The notes: generated by a model not told the origin, from the sequence alone. 64,000 nucleotides of DNA from Deinococcus radiophilus (GCF_020889625.1 NZ_CP086380.1:825001-889000), one strand, 5' to 3'. Numbered from the stretch's first letter, positions 35,698 through 46,992 are shown. Program-made: numbers and translations.

Positions 35698-36497
35698 CGG
35701 TTCAACTGCTCGGTGCCGAACATCCGCTGGCAGGAGAATGGCTGCGTTGGACAGCCTGGCATCCTGAACTGCGGGTGACCGCCCTGGTGGCTCCAGCGAG
35801 AGCGGGCGACACGGCTGAGGAACTGCACCCCTCCTTGTTCGGCTGGCGTGGCCTAGCCGCACAGACGGAAGCTGGCTCTGCCGACGTGACGGTCATCCTG
35901 CCGGACTGGGATAGAGCGGTGCCGCCAGATGCCGGGCAACAGGTAGATTTTCGGTCGGGAGCCAGCGGCGCAGCGGTCTTGCCGGAACTGAGAGGACCGT
36001 CCGATCTGACTCTACTTGCAGGACTGCCACCCCGCACGCTGGCAGCGGCGCTGGCGCTGGAACCTCTCCTTCAGGGCCGGGTGGTGTCCCCACGTGAACC
36101 CATTGGGCACCGGCTGAGCGGGGAGGAACTGGCGGCGCTGCGCCCGCTCCTGAGGGGGCACTTCAGCTTTGAAGCATGGGAGGGCGAGGGCCTGCGGATT
36201 CCCCTGTTCGAGGGCTACTCGGAACACGATGCGCTGGCCGCCTACCGGGACACGTTCAGGGGCCACCCCTGGGTACGGCTGCGGCGCGACCTCCAAATCC
36301 CTCAGGGTGTCGAGGGAAGCCCGGCCTGTGAGCTGAGCCTACGCGTGCTGGAACGCGAGGACCCGGAGATTCCTATTCCGCTGCTGGGCGTCACTTCCGC
36401 GCTGGACCCCTGGCCTGCACTGGCAGCGCGGGGAGTGGCGGCGCTGAACCTGTCGCGGGGCTGGCCAGCCCTGCTGGGCCTGGTGCCGGAGGCCTGA
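35685..36497 (+). CDS. ArgC-like protein, probably lacking normal activity
   Basis: I do not find a clear family, but the layout resembles N-acetyl-glutamyl-phosphate reductase (ArgC). [11 protein letters not shown] followed by HPSLFGW near the start is like the ArgC N-terminal fold. [13 protein letters not shown] and the end [21 protein letters not shown] are like its C-terminal dimerisation domain. The NADP-binding GASGYTG loop is replaced by GAEHPLAG, and the active-site Cys region is not seen, so it may have another role. A TTG start is likely, seven bases after AGGAG inside the DegV gene. It is a 270-residue protein. Confidence 0.55.
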   Translation: MGALAVQLLGAEHPLAGEWLRWTAWHPELRVTALVAPARAGDTAEELHPSLFGWRGLAAQTEAGSADVTVILPDWDRAVPPDAGQQVDFRSGASGAAVLPELRGPSDLTLLAGLPPRTLAAALALEPLLQGRVVSPREPIGHRLSGEELAALRPLLRGHFSFEAWEGEGLRIPLFEGYSEHDALAAYRDTFRGHPWVRLRRDLQIPQGVEGSPACELSLRVLEREDPEIPIPLLGVTSALDPWPALAARGVAALNLSRGWPALLGLVPEA

Positions 36498-36511
36498 ACA
36501 ATGTTGCCTGC

Positions 36512-36540
36512 TTGACAGTTTGCCTGGGCCGCCCTACACT
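36512..36540 (+). promoter_or_regulatory. Promoter of the AspRS2 attenuator
   Basis: TTGACA (36512-36517), a 17-base spacer and TACACT (36535-36540) form the best sigma-70-type promoter in the window. Transcription should start about seven bases on, at the ATG of the leader peptide. Confidence 0.85.
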
Positions 36541-36547
36541 CGCTGAA

Positions 36548-36589
36548 ATGCCACAGCTCAACGCCAACGATAATGACGATCCCACCTAG
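36548..36589 (+). CDS. Leader peptide rich in Asn and Asp codons
   Basis: A 13-codon ORF reads MPQLNANDNDDPT and then TAG. Six of its 13 codons are Asn or Asp (AAC, AAC, GAT, AAT, GAC, GAT). Its ATG lies seven bases after the -10 hexamer, so it should be translated leaderless from the first base. The segment 36575-36596 can fold as GACG(A)TCCC-loop-GGGACGTC, covering the peptide's end. An intrinsic terminator follows 25 bases later, and then the gene for AspRS2, which supplies Asp-tRNA for tRNA-Asp and, by transamidation, Asn-tRNA. The arrangement matches classical amino-acid attenuation, with ribosome stalling for charged tRNA-Asn or tRNA-Asp. No experimental support is available to me. Confidence 0.8.
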   Translation: MPQLNANDNDDPT

Positions 36590-36614
36590 GGGACGTCGTT
36601 ACGCTGCTGTTCGC

Positions 36615-36650
36615 GCCCCCGCCCCGAAACACGGAGCGGGGGCTTTCCTT
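36615..36650 (+). terminator. Attenuator terminator before AspRS2
   Basis: GCCCCCGC (36615-36622) pairs with GCGGGGGC (36636-36643) and is followed by TTTCCTT. It stands between the leader peptide and the synthetase gene, so it must be bypassed for expression. GGGG at 36589-36592, freed when the first hairpin is prevented, could compete for the C-run. Confidence 0.85.
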
Positions 36651-36687
36651 ATCTCACCTCATTCATCTGCCACAGGAGCCACCCACC

Positions 36688-38010
<1,323 letters not shown>

Positions 38011-38030
38011 ACCGAGCATGGATCACCCAC

Positions 38031-38064
38031 CGCGCCGGAGCCTTGCTTTTCCGGCGCGACTTTT
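38031..38064 (+). terminator. Terminator after AspRS2
   Basis: CGCGCCGG pairs with CCGGCGCG around a 12-base loop, followed by ACTTTTCG. Confidence 0.65.
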
Positions 38065-38089
38065 CGTGGCTGGAAGGTAGGCTGGGAAC

Positions 38090-39064
38090 ATGACAATGGA
38101 ACACGAACTGGACATCGCGGTGCGCCTGGCGCGGGAAGCCGGCGCAGTGACCGAAGCTTTCCGCGCTCAGGGCTTCAAGGTTGAGCATAAGACCGGGGCC
38201 GACGATCCGGTGACCGAGGGCGACCGCGCCGCCTCGGCGCTGCTGATGCGGGAGCTGGCACGGGCTTTTCCGGGCGACGGCCTGCTGTCCGAAGAAGAAG
38301 CCGACGCCCCCGAGCGCCTGAGCCGCTCCCGAACCTGGCTGATAGACCCGATTGACGGCACCAAGGAATACGCGGACGGGAGCCCCGATCACTGTGTCTC
38401 GCTGGGGCTGGCGGTGGACGGTGAACCGGTGCTGGGGGTGATCTACGCGCCGCAGACAGATGAGCTGTTTGCCGGGGCGGTGGGCCTGGGCGTCACCAAG
38501 AACGGTGAGCGGGTGACGCTGCGTGACCACCAGCCCTACGTGATTGCCACCTCGGTGACCGAGACTCGCCGCGAACTGCGTGACCTCCCCTTGCCCGGTA
38601 TGCGCCCAAGCGGGTCTACCGCCCTGAAACTGGCCCGTATCGCGGCAGGTGAGGCCGACGCCACCTTTACCATGTCGCCCCGCGCCGAGTGGGACATCGC
38701 CGCCGGGCACGCGCTGCTGCGGGCGCAGGGCGGCGACCTGACCCGCCGGAATGGACAGCCGGTGCGCTACAACCAGACCCGGCCCTATCTGGAACAGGGC
38801 TTCGTGGCCGGACACCCGGCGGCTCTGACCTGGCTGCGCCGCGAGTTGGAGCGGCTGGAGATCCCCAGCGGCGTGCTGTGCCTGGACGCCGACGCCCAAG
38901 GCCGGCGCCGCCACGTCCGGGTGACAGGCGGACGCGAACTGGCCTGGCTGGTGACCGGGCCGGGCACGGACGGCCCCGACACGGTGCTGGAGGCTGGCGG
39001 CGACGCCTTTCACCTGGAGCGGCTGACCCGCGACGTGCGCCGCGGCAAAGACGCCCTGGGGTGA
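38090..39064 (+). CDS. Inositol-monophosphatase-family phosphatase (CysQ-like)
   Basis: This 324-residue protein has the lithium-sensitive phosphatase metal sites GADDPVTEGD, LLSEEE, IDPIDGTKEY and AEWDIAAGHALL. It may dephosphorylate 3'-phosphoadenosine 5'-phosphate or inositol phosphates. The C-terminal about 70 residues form an extra segment beyond the usual domain (about 255 residues). The ATG follows TAGGCT by six bases. recF begins 28 bases after it. Confidence 0.87.
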   Translation: MTMEHELDIAVRLAREAGAVTEAFRAQGFKVEHKTGADDPVTEGDRAASALLMRELARAFPGDGLLSEEEADAPERLSRSRTWLIDPIDGTKEYADGSPDHCVSLGLAVDGEPVLGVIYAPQTDELFAGAVGLGVTKNGERVTLRDHQPYVIATSVTETRRELRDLPLPGMRPSGSTALKLARIAAGEADATFTMSPRAEWDIAAGHALLRAQGGDLTRRNGQPVRYNQTRPYLEQGFVAGHPAALTWLRRELERLEIPSGVLCLDADAQGRRRHVRVTGGRELAWLVTGPGTDGPDTVLEAGGDAFHLERLTRDVRRGKDALG

Positions 39065-39092
39065 GCGGGCAGGCCGCCCTATACTGTCCCGC

Positions 39093-40154
39093 GTGCGTCT
39101 GTGCAAGCTCTCGACCCTGAATTACCGCAATCTGTCGCCCGACACGCTGGATTTTCCAGCCGGGGTGACGGGGGTCTGGGGTGAGAACGGCGCTGGCAAG
39201 ACCAACCTGCTGGAAGCCGCCTATCTGGCCCTGACCGGACGCACCGAGGCAGGCCGCCTAGAGGAGCTGATCTTGGCTGGACAGACCGAGGCCTATGTCC
39301 GTGCCGATGTGCTGGAAAGCGGCAGTCTCAGCGTGCAGGAGGTCGGGATCGGGCGGGGCAAGCGGCAACTGAAAGTAGACGGTGTACGAACCCGTAATGG
39401 GGATCTGCCGCGTGGCAGCGCCGTGCTGTTTCGCCCCGAGGACTCGGAACTGGTGTTCGGCGCTCCTTCGCAGCGGCGGGGCTACTTGGACTCCTTGCTC
39501 AGCCGCCTGAGTGCCCGGTACGCCGAGCAACTCAGCCGCTACGAACGCACCGTGTCTCAGCGCAATGCTGCACTGCGTGAGGGTCAGGACTGGGCCTTGG
39601 ATGTCTGGGACGAACCGCTGGGCACCCTGGGACGGGGCATCATGGAATTTCGGCAGCGTGCTGCGGGCCGCCTGGAGGAACTGGCGCAAGGAGCCAATGC
39701 CGAGCTGGGCAGCCGTAAAACCCTGCGGGTCCAGTTGACCGAGAGTGCCGACCCCGAGCGCTACGTGGAGCAACTGCGCGCCCGCCGTGCCGAGGAACTG
39801 GCGCGTGGCCTCACCCTGACGGGGCCACACCGTGACGATCTGGCGTTGTCCTTGGGCGACATGAGCGCCGGAACCTACGCCAGCCGGGGCGAGGGCCGCA
39901 CGGCTGCACTGGCCCTGCGCTACGCCGAGATGCAGCTCCTCACCGAGCGCTTTGGTGAACCTCCAGTTCTCCTGATTGATGACTGGACCGCCGAACTGGA
40001 CCCGCAGCGCCGTCAGTTCCTGTTGGACCTTGCGGCGTCGGTGCCGCAAGCCATTGTCACCGGAACCGAGCGTCCACCTGGGGCGGCGTTGCTGCTGCAC
40101 GCCGCAGCTGGACGCTTCAGTCCGCTTACTGAGGGAAACCGCGATGGACGATAA
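39093..40154 (+). CDS. recF: DNA repair and replication protein RecF
   Basis: RecF loads RecA with RecOR at gaps; Deinococcus relies on it since it lacks RecBC. The 353-residue SMC-like ATPase has Walker A GENGAGKTN, FRPEDSELVFG, signature region TYASRGEGRTAALALR and Walker B VLLIDDWTAELD. It starts with GTG seven bases after TATACT (39080-39085). The DUF721 gene overlaps its end by 11 bases, as dciA follows recF in many bacteria. Confidence 0.95.
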   Translation: MRLCKLSTLNYRNLSPDTLDFPAGVTGVWGENGAGKTNLLEAAYLALTGRTEAGRLEELILAGQTEAYVRADVLESGSLSVQEVGIGRGKRQLKVDGVRTRNGDLPRGSAVLFRPEDSELVFGAPSQRRGYLDSLLSRLSARYAEQLSRYERTVSQRNAALREGQDWALDVWDEPLGTLGRGIMEFRQRAAGRLEELAQGANAELGSRKTLRVQLTESADPERYVEQLRARRAEELARGLTLTGPHRDDLALSLGDMSAGTYASRGEGRTAALALRYAEMQLLTERFGEPPVLLIDDWTAELDPQRRQFLLDLAASVPQAIVTGTERPPGAALLLHAAAGRFSPLTEGNRDGR

Positions 40155-41112
40155 GCCCTACCGCCAGGGGCCCAGTTTCCGCACCCGTGCCCGCTCCGGC
40201 AAGCGCCAGGGTGACCTGCGCAGCGTCGGCGACTTGATGAATGCCACGCTGGGAAAAAATGGGCTGGGTTTCGGGGTGCGCCGCGCCCAGGCCATTTTGA
40301 TCTGGCCGCAGGCGGTGGGCCCGGAGGTGGCCCGGCTGACCCGCGCCCGGTCCTTTCAGTTCGGCACCCTGCATATCGAGGCGCGGGACTCGGCGGCGGC
40401 CCATCACCTCAGCATGCAGCGGCACCATTTCCTGGCGCGGCTGAATGAACTGCTGCGGGCCCAGACTGCGCCCGGTACCGAGCCGGAACTGGTCAGCGAG
40501 ATTCGCTTCGGAACCGGCTGGGCAGCCGAGAAGCCCTCGGCGGGTGGCGGTGGACCGCTGGCTGGCAGTGTGCTGCCGCCCCTCACCGCTGAGGACCGTG
40601 CCCAGGCTGCCCGCGCGGCCCAGGTGGTTGGCGAAGACTTACGCGGCCCCGCCCAGCAGGCTGCCGAGGCAGTGGCCCGCGCCCAACGCTGGCGTGAGCA
40701 GCAAGGCTGGACCCCCTGCCCAGTCTGCGAGGTACCCAGCCCACATACGCCGTGTCGCCCGTGTCAGCGCCTGCTGCGTGATCCTCTGATTCGGCGGGCA
40801 ACCGACGAATTGCTGCGTCAGCCCGAAGCGCTGCGTGGCCTGGAAGATCGGCTGGGCGCCAGTGGTGAGCAGGCGGCCCGTTTTCTGGCTATTGAGGCAC
40901 TGGAAGGCCAGCTGACGGTACTGGCCCTGGAGTGCGTACAGAGTGGCGGTGCCGAGCAGTACCGCGAGTTCCTGGAGCAACAATGCGGCAAATTGCTGGC
41001 GCTGCTGGGCCGCAAGTCAGTGGCTGAGGTAGTGGCAGCGGACTACGCCGGGTTGCCAGGTCCGGTGCGGCAGGTGCTGATGGCAGGCCGCGCGGCTGAC
41101 CGTCGCCGCTGA
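40144..41112 (+). CDS. DUF721 (DciA-like) protein with a zinc-knuckle-like C-terminal part
   Basis: The first about 115 residues form a DUF721/DciA domain (SVGDLMNATLGKNGLGFGV, WPQAVGPEVARLTRA, LHIEARDSAAAHHL). DciA helps load the replicative helicase in bacteria without DnaC. The rest, about 200 residues, is unusual: a charged linker followed by CPVC-x8-CRPC (near residues 197-212), which could bind zinc, then a helical domain. The start is ATG 40144 within recF. Helicase-loading here is inferred; the recF neighbourhood supports a replication role. Confidence 0.82.
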   Translation: MDDKPYRQGPSFRTRARSGKRQGDLRSVGDLMNATLGKNGLGFGVRRAQAILIWPQAVGPEVARLTRARSFQFGTLHIEARDSAAAHHLSMQRHHFLARLNELLRAQTAPGTEPELVSEIRFGTGWAAEKPSAGGGGPLAGSVLPPLTAEDRAQAARAAQVVGEDLRGPAQQAAEAVARAQRWREQQGWTPCPVCEVPSPHTPCRPCQRLLRDPLIRRATDELLRQPEALRGLEDRLGASGEQAARFLAIEALEGQLTVLALECVQSGGAEQYREFLEQQCGKLLALLGRKSVAEVVAADYAGLPGPVRQVLMAGRAADRRR

Positions 41113-41188
41113 AGCCCTAAAGCTTCGCTCAGGACCGGTTTAGAACTTTACAACGTTTGCCCCTGGTGCTGCGGCGTATGGTAGGCCA

Positions 41189-41722
41189 ATGACCGAGCCA
41201 GCCACCGGGAGCATTCCACAGGCCCACTTGCCCGACCAGCCCGTGCAGTTGCGTGCGGCGGTCCTGACGGTCAGCGACACCCGGACACCCGAAAACGATC
41301 ATTCGGGCGCCTTTTTGCGGGCGGCACTGGAGGCCGCTGGGCATCGGGTGCTGGAGACTCGGATCGTGCCCGACGAAGCGCGTGCCATAACCGAGCAGTT
41401 GCAGGCCTGGCTGGACGCAGAAGTGGACCTGATTCTCACCACGGGCGGCACGGGCATTACCGGGCGCGACGTGACCATTCCAGCGGTGGAAGCGCTGCTG
41501 ACCAAGCCACTGCCAGGCTTTGGCGAGCTGTTCCGGATGCTGTCGTATCACGAAGTGGGTGCTGCGGCGATGCTCTCCAGGGCCATAGGTGGCCTGGCTG
41601 GACGCAGCCTGATTTTTGCGCTGCCTGGCTCGAAAAATGCGGTTCAGACAGCCTGGGATAGGCTGCTGGTTGGGCAATTGCAACACCTTGCAGCCGAAGT
41701 CCATCGGCAAGGCCAGCCCTGA
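41189..41722 (+). CDS. moaB: Molybdenum cofactor biosynthesis protein MoaB/MogA family
   Basis: This 177-residue protein has AAVLTVSDTRTPENDHSG, the MPT-binding LTTGGTGITGRDVT and LPGSKNAVQTAW. Such proteins adenylylate molybdopterin. The ATG is six bases after TATGGT. A membrane-protein gene overlaps its stop (TGATG). No other cofactor gene is near. Confidence 0.92.
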   Translation: MTEPATGSIPQAHLPDQPVQLRAAVLTVSDTRTPENDHSGAFLRAALEAAGHRVLETRIVPDEARAITEQLQAWLDAEVDLILTTGGTGITGRDVTIPAVEALLTKPLPGFGELFRMLSYHEVGAAAMLSRAIGGLAGRSLIFALPGSKNAVQTAWDRLLVGQLQHLAAEVHRQGQP

Positions 41723-42510
41723 TGGAAGAACTGCTCGCCACGCCGTTCTGGACGCGCTTCAATCTATATTTCGTGGCAACCTGGGTGGTCCTGACACTGT
41801 ACTGGCTGGTTCGGATCGCCTTTGAGGCGCGGCGGCGGCAGCGCCCAGCCGTTACGCTGTGGGCCATTCCCGGGCTGCTGCTGCTGGGTCTGGCTCCGCT
41901 GCTGGAAGTCCCAGTGCTGTTTGGGCTAGGTGCAGCCTTGCTGCTTGCGGCAGAATGGTGGCCGCGCTCTTTCGCCCCGGCCACAGGGCGGCCCCAGTGG
42001 GTCTGGGGATTGATCCTGGCAGTTCTGGGTGCAGGAACTCTGCTGATTTCTCCTGTCACCTTCCTGAGTGCGTTGGTCGGTACTGGGCTGGCGCTGGGTG
42101 GTCTGGCCTGGCTGCTGGCAGGTTTACTCTGGCCCCCGCCACGGCAGGCCCAAACCTGGCTTCCCCCCAGCGTCATGCACAAGGTCCATTCCCCGACCTT
42201 CGGGACCGAAGTCCGCTGGCAAGCCGCCCACGTTCCTATCCCGCCCGAGCTGGAGGTCACCCTGGCACAGGGCCATATCCTGCTGCGCAATACGGCGAGT
42301 GAGTCGCTCTGGCTGCGGGGTTGGACGCCGGCAGGCCGCAACGCCTTTCGCGCCCTGAACCGGACCATCGACCCCGGCGAGGACCACCGCCTGATCCGCG
42401 AGATCGGGCAGGCCGGCGTGCGCGTCTGGTATAGCCCGCCAGACAGCCCGGAAGTGCGCCTGCTGCGGGCAGATTGGACCGAACACGACCAGAGCCGTAC
42501 CCTGCATTAG
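41722..42510 (+). CDS. Membrane protein of unknown function
   Basis: This 262-residue protein has about five hydrophobic segments in its first 145 residues (LYFVATWVVLTLYWLV, WAIPGLLLLGLAPLL, then three more). Then follows a soluble, beta-rich tail of about 110 residues (LEVTLAQGHILLRNTASESL). I recognise no family. The TGATG overlap with moaB suggests joint translation. Confidence 0.72.
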   Translation: MEELLATPFWTRFNLYFVATWVVLTLYWLVRIAFEARRRQRPAVTLWAIPGLLLLGLAPLLEVPVLFGLGAALLLAAEWWPRSFAPATGRPQWVWGLILAVLGAGTLLISPVTFLSALVGTGLALGGLAWLLAGLLWPPPRQAQTWLPPSVMHKVHSPTFGTEVRWQAAHVPIPPELEVTLAQGHILLRNTASESLWLRGWTPAGRNAFRALNRTIDPGEDHRLIREIGQAGVRVWYSPPDSPEVRLLRADWTEHDQSRTLH

Positions 42511-42615
42511 ACGGACCACCCAGCAGGAGCGGCAAGCCAATCAAAATATCTGCGGCCCAGCTCCGGGACAAGCTTCACGGGACAGCCCGCGCCCCAGCGC
42601 GTTACACTGCCGGTC

Positions 42616-43283
<668 letters not shown>

Positions 43284-43299
<16 letters not shown>

Positions 43300-43958
43300 G
43301 CGACCCTGCACCCCAGCTGGAATATGCGGTGCAACTGCGGGATGTCTGGCTGCGCTTGGGCCGGGACGCTGTGCTGCGTGGGGTAAATCTGGATCTTCCG
43401 AAGGGCGAACACCTCACACTGCTGGGGGCCAATGGCGCGGGCAAAACCACCTTGCTGCGGGTGCTGGCCTCGGCATTGCGCCCCACGCGGGGGGAGGGCC
43501 GTATCCTAGGCTATGACCTGCGCGACAGCCGGGCGGTGCGTGAGCTGGTGCATCTGATGCCAGTAGATGGGGCGCTGTACCCCGATCTGACCTGCGCCGA
43601 GAATCTGGCCTTTGCCCTGCGGATGCATGGGCGCAGTATGACAGTGACGGATGCTGCCCTGGCACGGGTGGGCTTAAGTCAAGCTGCGGACCGCCGCACC
43701 CGTTTTATCTCGGCGGGCATGCGTAAGCGGCTGGCCCTGGCCCGTGCCTGGACATTGGCACAGCCGCTCACACTGGTGGATGAACCGTTTGCCAATCTGG
43801 ATGCAGCGGGGCGAAGGCTGGCCCTGGAACTGCTGGGCGACCTGGCCGCAGGGGGAAGCACCCTGGTCATCGCGGCGCACGAGCCTGAACTGGCGGCGCA
43901 GTTGGCTCCACGGTCGCTCTACCTCGCAGGCGGCGTGCTATTGGAAGGCGGACCATGA
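43284..43958 (+). CDS. ccmA: ABC transporter ATP-binding subunit, CcmA type
   Basis: This 224-residue ATPase has Walker A GANGAGKTTLL, a degenerate signature SAGMRKRLALARAW, Walker B LTLVDEPFANLD and a switch His in AAHEPE. With CcmB it forms the transporter that releases holo-CcmE in cytochrome c maturation. The GTG start lies within ccdA; a TTG at 43296 that overlaps the ccdA stop is the alternative. It overlaps ccmB by ATGA. Confidence 0.88.
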
Positions 43959-44659
43959 GCGCCCTCAACACCGTCTGGACGGTGGCGGCCAGGGACCTCA
44001 CCCTGGCTGGGCGCACACGCGATGTACTGCTGGCAACCGCTTTCTATGTGGCGCTGGTTTTGTTGGTGCAGGGGTTTGCGCTGGGCGCGCCGGATGGACG
44101 CTCAGCCAGCGCGACAGCCAATCTGGCTGCCGGAGTGGTCTGGACCGCCCTTACGCTGGCCTCGGCAGTCGCCGCAGGCCGCGCTTTCTCCGCGGAGGCT
44201 GAAGCCGGAGCCCTGGAACAACTGCTGCTGTATCCAGCGCCTCTGGCCGCGGTGTATCTCGGCAAGTTGCTGGGCGTGCTGCTGCCGCTGCTGCTGATCG
44301 GGGCGGCCACACTTCCACTGGGCCTGGGCCTATTCGGCGTCTGGGGTGGTGAAGACCAGCCACCACTGCCCTGGCTCAGTCTGTACGGGGTAATGGCCTT
44401 GGGCACAGTTGGCCTGGCCGCCACCAGCACCTTTTACTCCAGCCTGACAGTGAATCTCCGCGCCCGCGAAGCGCTGCTGCCTGCGCTAGCCTTTCCCCTG
44501 TTGATTCCCCTGGTGATCGCCCTGGTACGTATCACCGCCACGCTGCTTTCGGGCGGATGGACGGCTGAAGCATGGGCCTGGGCGGCTTTCCTGTTGGCCT
44601 TCAATATAGGAACGTTGGTGCTGGCTGCTTGGCTGTTTCCATACGCCGTGGAAGGGTAA
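43955..44659 (+). CDS. ccmB: Haem exporter / cytochrome c maturation protein CcmB
   Basis: The 234-residue membrane protein has six helices and the CcmB pattern FSAEAEAGALEQLLLYP and FYSSLTVNLRAREALLPALAFPLLIP. It pairs with CcmA. The unit stops here: ccmC, ccmE and ccmF are not next to it, unlike in many genomes. Confidence 0.9.
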   Translation: MSALNTVWTVAARDLTLAGRTRDVLLATAFYVALVLLVQGFALGAPDGRSASATANLAAGVVWTALTLASAVAAGRAFSAEAEAGALEQLLLYPAPLAAVYLGKLLGVLLPLLLIGAATLPLGLGLFGVWGGEDQPPLPWLSLYGVMALGTVGLAATSTFYSSLTVNLRAREALLPALAFPLLIPLVIALVRITATLLSGGWTAEAWAWAAFLLAFNIGTLVLAAWLFPYAVEG

Positions 44660-44714
44660 CACATCTTAACGCCACATCTTGCTCTGTAATTCGTATATTA
44701 GATCTGGGTCCAAA

Positions 44715-44748
44715 GAGAACCGGGCTTGCTCTAGGCCACCCGGCTCTC
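44715..44748. terminator. Hairpin between ccmB and asd
   Basis: GAGA-A-CCGGG pairs with CCCGG-C-TCTC around a 14-base loop between two convergent genes. T-runs are weak on both sides. Confidence 0.4.
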
Positions 44749-44757
44749 GTTCACCGT

Positions 44758-45762
44758 TTACTTCAGAGCGCCATGCTCATGCAGGTATTCTGCGATCTGT
44801 ACTGCGTTCAGCGCCGCACCTTTCAGTAGTTGATCGCCCGCCACAAACAGCTCGATGCCCTGGTCGAATACCAGGCTCTGGCGAATACGCCCCACTTCCA
44901 CATCGTATTTGCCCGTCGCAGTGAGTGGCATGGGGTACACCTTCTGCGCTACATCGTCGCGAACTTCAACCCCGGCAGCCTGAGCCAGCAGCTCCCGCAC
45001 TTCCTCAGGGGTGGCAGGGCGCTCCAGCTCCAACGTAATCGCCTCGGCGTGAGTACGTTGGGTGGGAATCCGCACCGCCGTGCAGCTGACTTTCAGCGAT
45101 TCGTCCCCGAAGATCTTGCGGGTTTCCCAGACCACCTTCATTTCCTCTTTGGTGTAGCCGTTGTCCTGGAAAGCGTCAATGTGCGGAATGACGTTGAACG
45201 AGATCGGGTGTACGAAGGCACTGGGAGCCAGCGTTTCGCCGCTCAGCTCGGCACGGGTCTGCTCCAGCAGCTCTTCAATGCCCTTCTGACCCGCGCCACT
45301 GGTGGCCTGGTAGGTGCTCACGATCATGCGCTTCAGGCCGTACTTTTGGTAAATCGGGTACACGGCGACCGCGGCAATGGCCGTGGTGCAGTTGGGATTG
45401 GCGATGATGCCCTGATGCTTCAGCGCCGCCTCACCATTCACTTCGGGGACGACCAGCGGTACCTGGGGGTCGTAGCGGAACGCGCTGGAGTTATCAATGA
45501 CCACCGAGCCGCCCTCAACCCATTTGGGGGCCATCTCCAGACTGATACTGCCGCCTGCCGAAGCCAGAATGACGTCTGCTGGAATCGCGCCTTTGGGCAT
45601 GGCCTGAATGGTGAGCGTCTCGCCCCGGAAGTCCATTTGCTTGCCTGCCGAACGCGGGCTGGCGTACAGCTGCAACTCGTCTATGGGCAGGCGGCTGCCC
45701 TCAAGGACTTTCATCAATTCATGGCCGACCGCTCCGGTGGCACCAACAATTGCCAGTTTCAT
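44758..45762 (-). CDS. asd: Aspartate-semialdehyde dehydrogenase
   Basis: The enzyme makes aspartate semialdehyde for lysine, threonine and methionine synthesis, one step after LysC. The 334-residue protein has the NADP-binding [16 protein letters not shown], the active-site Cys in [11 protein letters not shown] and the base His/Arg region [13 protein letters not shown]. The ATG follows TAGTCT by six bases on the minus strand. Confidence 0.96.
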   Translation of the reverse strand: MKLAIVGATGAVGHELMKVLEGSRLPIDELQLYASPRSAGKQMDFRGETLTIQAMPKGAIPADVILASAGGSISLEMAPKWVEGGSVVIDNSSAFRYDPQVPLVVPEVNGEAALKHQGIIANPNCTTAIAAVAVYPIYQKYGLKRMIVSTYQATSGAGQKGIEELLEQTRAELSGETLAPSAFVHPISFNVIPHIDAFQDNGYTKEEMKVVWETRKIFGDESLKVSCTAVRIPTQRTHAEAITLELERPATPEEVRELLAQAAGVEVRDDVAQKVYPMPLTATGKYDVEVGRIRQSLVFDQGIELFVAGDQLLKGAALNAVQIAEYLHEHGALK

Positions 45763-45856
45763 GCACCCAGACTAAAGCAAATCTCAGGGCCAGCCTCACC
45801 CTGGGAACGTGGACTAATCCGTGACACGCCAGGGCAGTTCACCTAGACTGGACTGG

Positions 45857-45910
45857 ATGCCAAATCTTTGTGATGTCAAGGCGCATCTGCGCCCCTGGGA
45901 GATCCGTTGA
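45857..45910 (+). CDS. Leaderless mini-ORF overlapping the phoH start
   Basis: A 17-codon ORF ([17 protein letters not shown]) starts seven bases after TAGACT (45844-45849), and its TGA overlaps the TTG start of phoH (TTGA). It contains the phoH ribosome-binding site. It may serve to couple or gate phoH translation. Nothing in its codons points to a specific amino acid. It could also be chance. Confidence 0.45.
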   Translation: MPNLCDVKAHLRPWEIR

Positions 45911-46992
45911 CCGCGCCCGAACAGCCCGTGACCACGCCGCCCACGGCAGATGCGCCCCAGAGCGCTGAGCAGGTCACCCTGAACATCGAACTGGAGGGCC
46001 GTGAGCAGGCCCTGGCCCTGCTAGGGACTGGCGACGAGAACCTGCGCCTGATGCGTCAGCTCTCCCCTGCTCAGCTGCACGCCCGCGGCGGCACAGTGCA
46101 GATCAGCGGCACAGCCGAACAGGTCCAGGCCGCTGAAACCATGATTCGCGACGCCTTGGAAGTGATTCGCCGGGGCGGTGAACTGACGCCCGATCATCTG
46201 CGCCGGAGCGCCCGCCTCAGCGGTGAAGGCCGCTCGCTGGCTGCCGAAACCGAAGTCCGTGGCCTCAGCCTGCCGCGTGGCCTCAAAGCCAAGACCCCGG
46301 GTCAGAAGGAATACCTGGAAAAAATTGAGCGGAGTGACATCGTGTTCGGGGTCGGTCCTGCCGGGACTGGTAAGACCTATCTGGCCGTAGCGATGGCAGT
46401 CCAGGCCCTCAAGACCAAAAAGGTCAAACGCATCATCCTAACTCGCCCCGCAGTTGAGGCCGGCGAGCGCCTGGGCTTCTTGCCCGGCGACCTTCAGGCC
46501 AAGATTGATCCTTATCTGCGCCCACTATACGACGCGCTGTATGACATGCTGGACCAGGAAAAGTTCGAGTCTTATTTGCAAAGCGGCGTGATTGAAGTGG
46601 CCCCACTGGCCTTTATGCGCGGACGCACGCTGAACGACGCCTTCGTGATTCTGGACGAGGCCCAGAACACCACCGGCGAACAGATGAAGATGTTCTTGAC
46701 CCGCATGGGCTTCAGCAGCAAAGTGGTCGTGACCGGGGACGTGACCCAGATTGACCTGCCGCGTCACGTGACCAGTGGTCTGGCGGTCGCCAAGCGCGTG
46801 CTGACTCCCATTGAGGGCATCGGCTGGCACGAGTTCACGGATGTGGATGTGGTCCGTCACCCACTGGTCGGTCAGATCATCAAGGCCTATCAGGCTGCTG
46901 AAGACGCCGAGGACGACCGCCGCGCTGCCCGCCGGGGTGACCTGGCTCAGGTACAGGAAGAGGAGCTGGACCAACCGCTGTCGGAAGGTTGA
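45907..46992 (+). CDS. phoH: PhoH-family ATPase (PhoH-like / YbeZ)
   Basis: This 361-residue protein has an N-terminal KH-like domain ([29 protein letters not shown] segment) and the PhoH ATPase with Walker [14 protein letters not shown] and Walker [17 protein letters not shown]. YbeZ-type members act with the rRNA nuclease YbeY in ribosome maturation; that partner is not in the window. TTG is the best start: GGGAG lies five bases before it and no other start codon fits. A leaderless mini-ORF overlaps this start. Confidence 0.9.
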   Translation: MTAPEQPVTTPPTADAPQSAEQVTLNIELEGREQALALLGTGDENLRLMRQLSPAQLHARGGTVQISGTAEQVQAAETMIRDALEVIRRGGELTPDHLRRSARLSGEGRSLAAETEVRGLSLPRGLKAKTPGQKEYLEKIERSDIVFGVGPAGTGKTYLAVAMAVQALKTKKVKRIILTRPAVEAGERLGFLPGDLQAKIDPYLRPLYDALYDMLDQEKFESYLQSGVIEVAPLAFMRGRTLNDAFVILDEAQNTTGEQMKMFLTRMGFSSKVVVTGDVTQIDLPRHVTSGLAVAKRVLTPIEGIGWHEFTDVDVVRHPLVGQIIKAYQAAEDAEDDRRAARRGDLAQVQEEELDQPLSEG

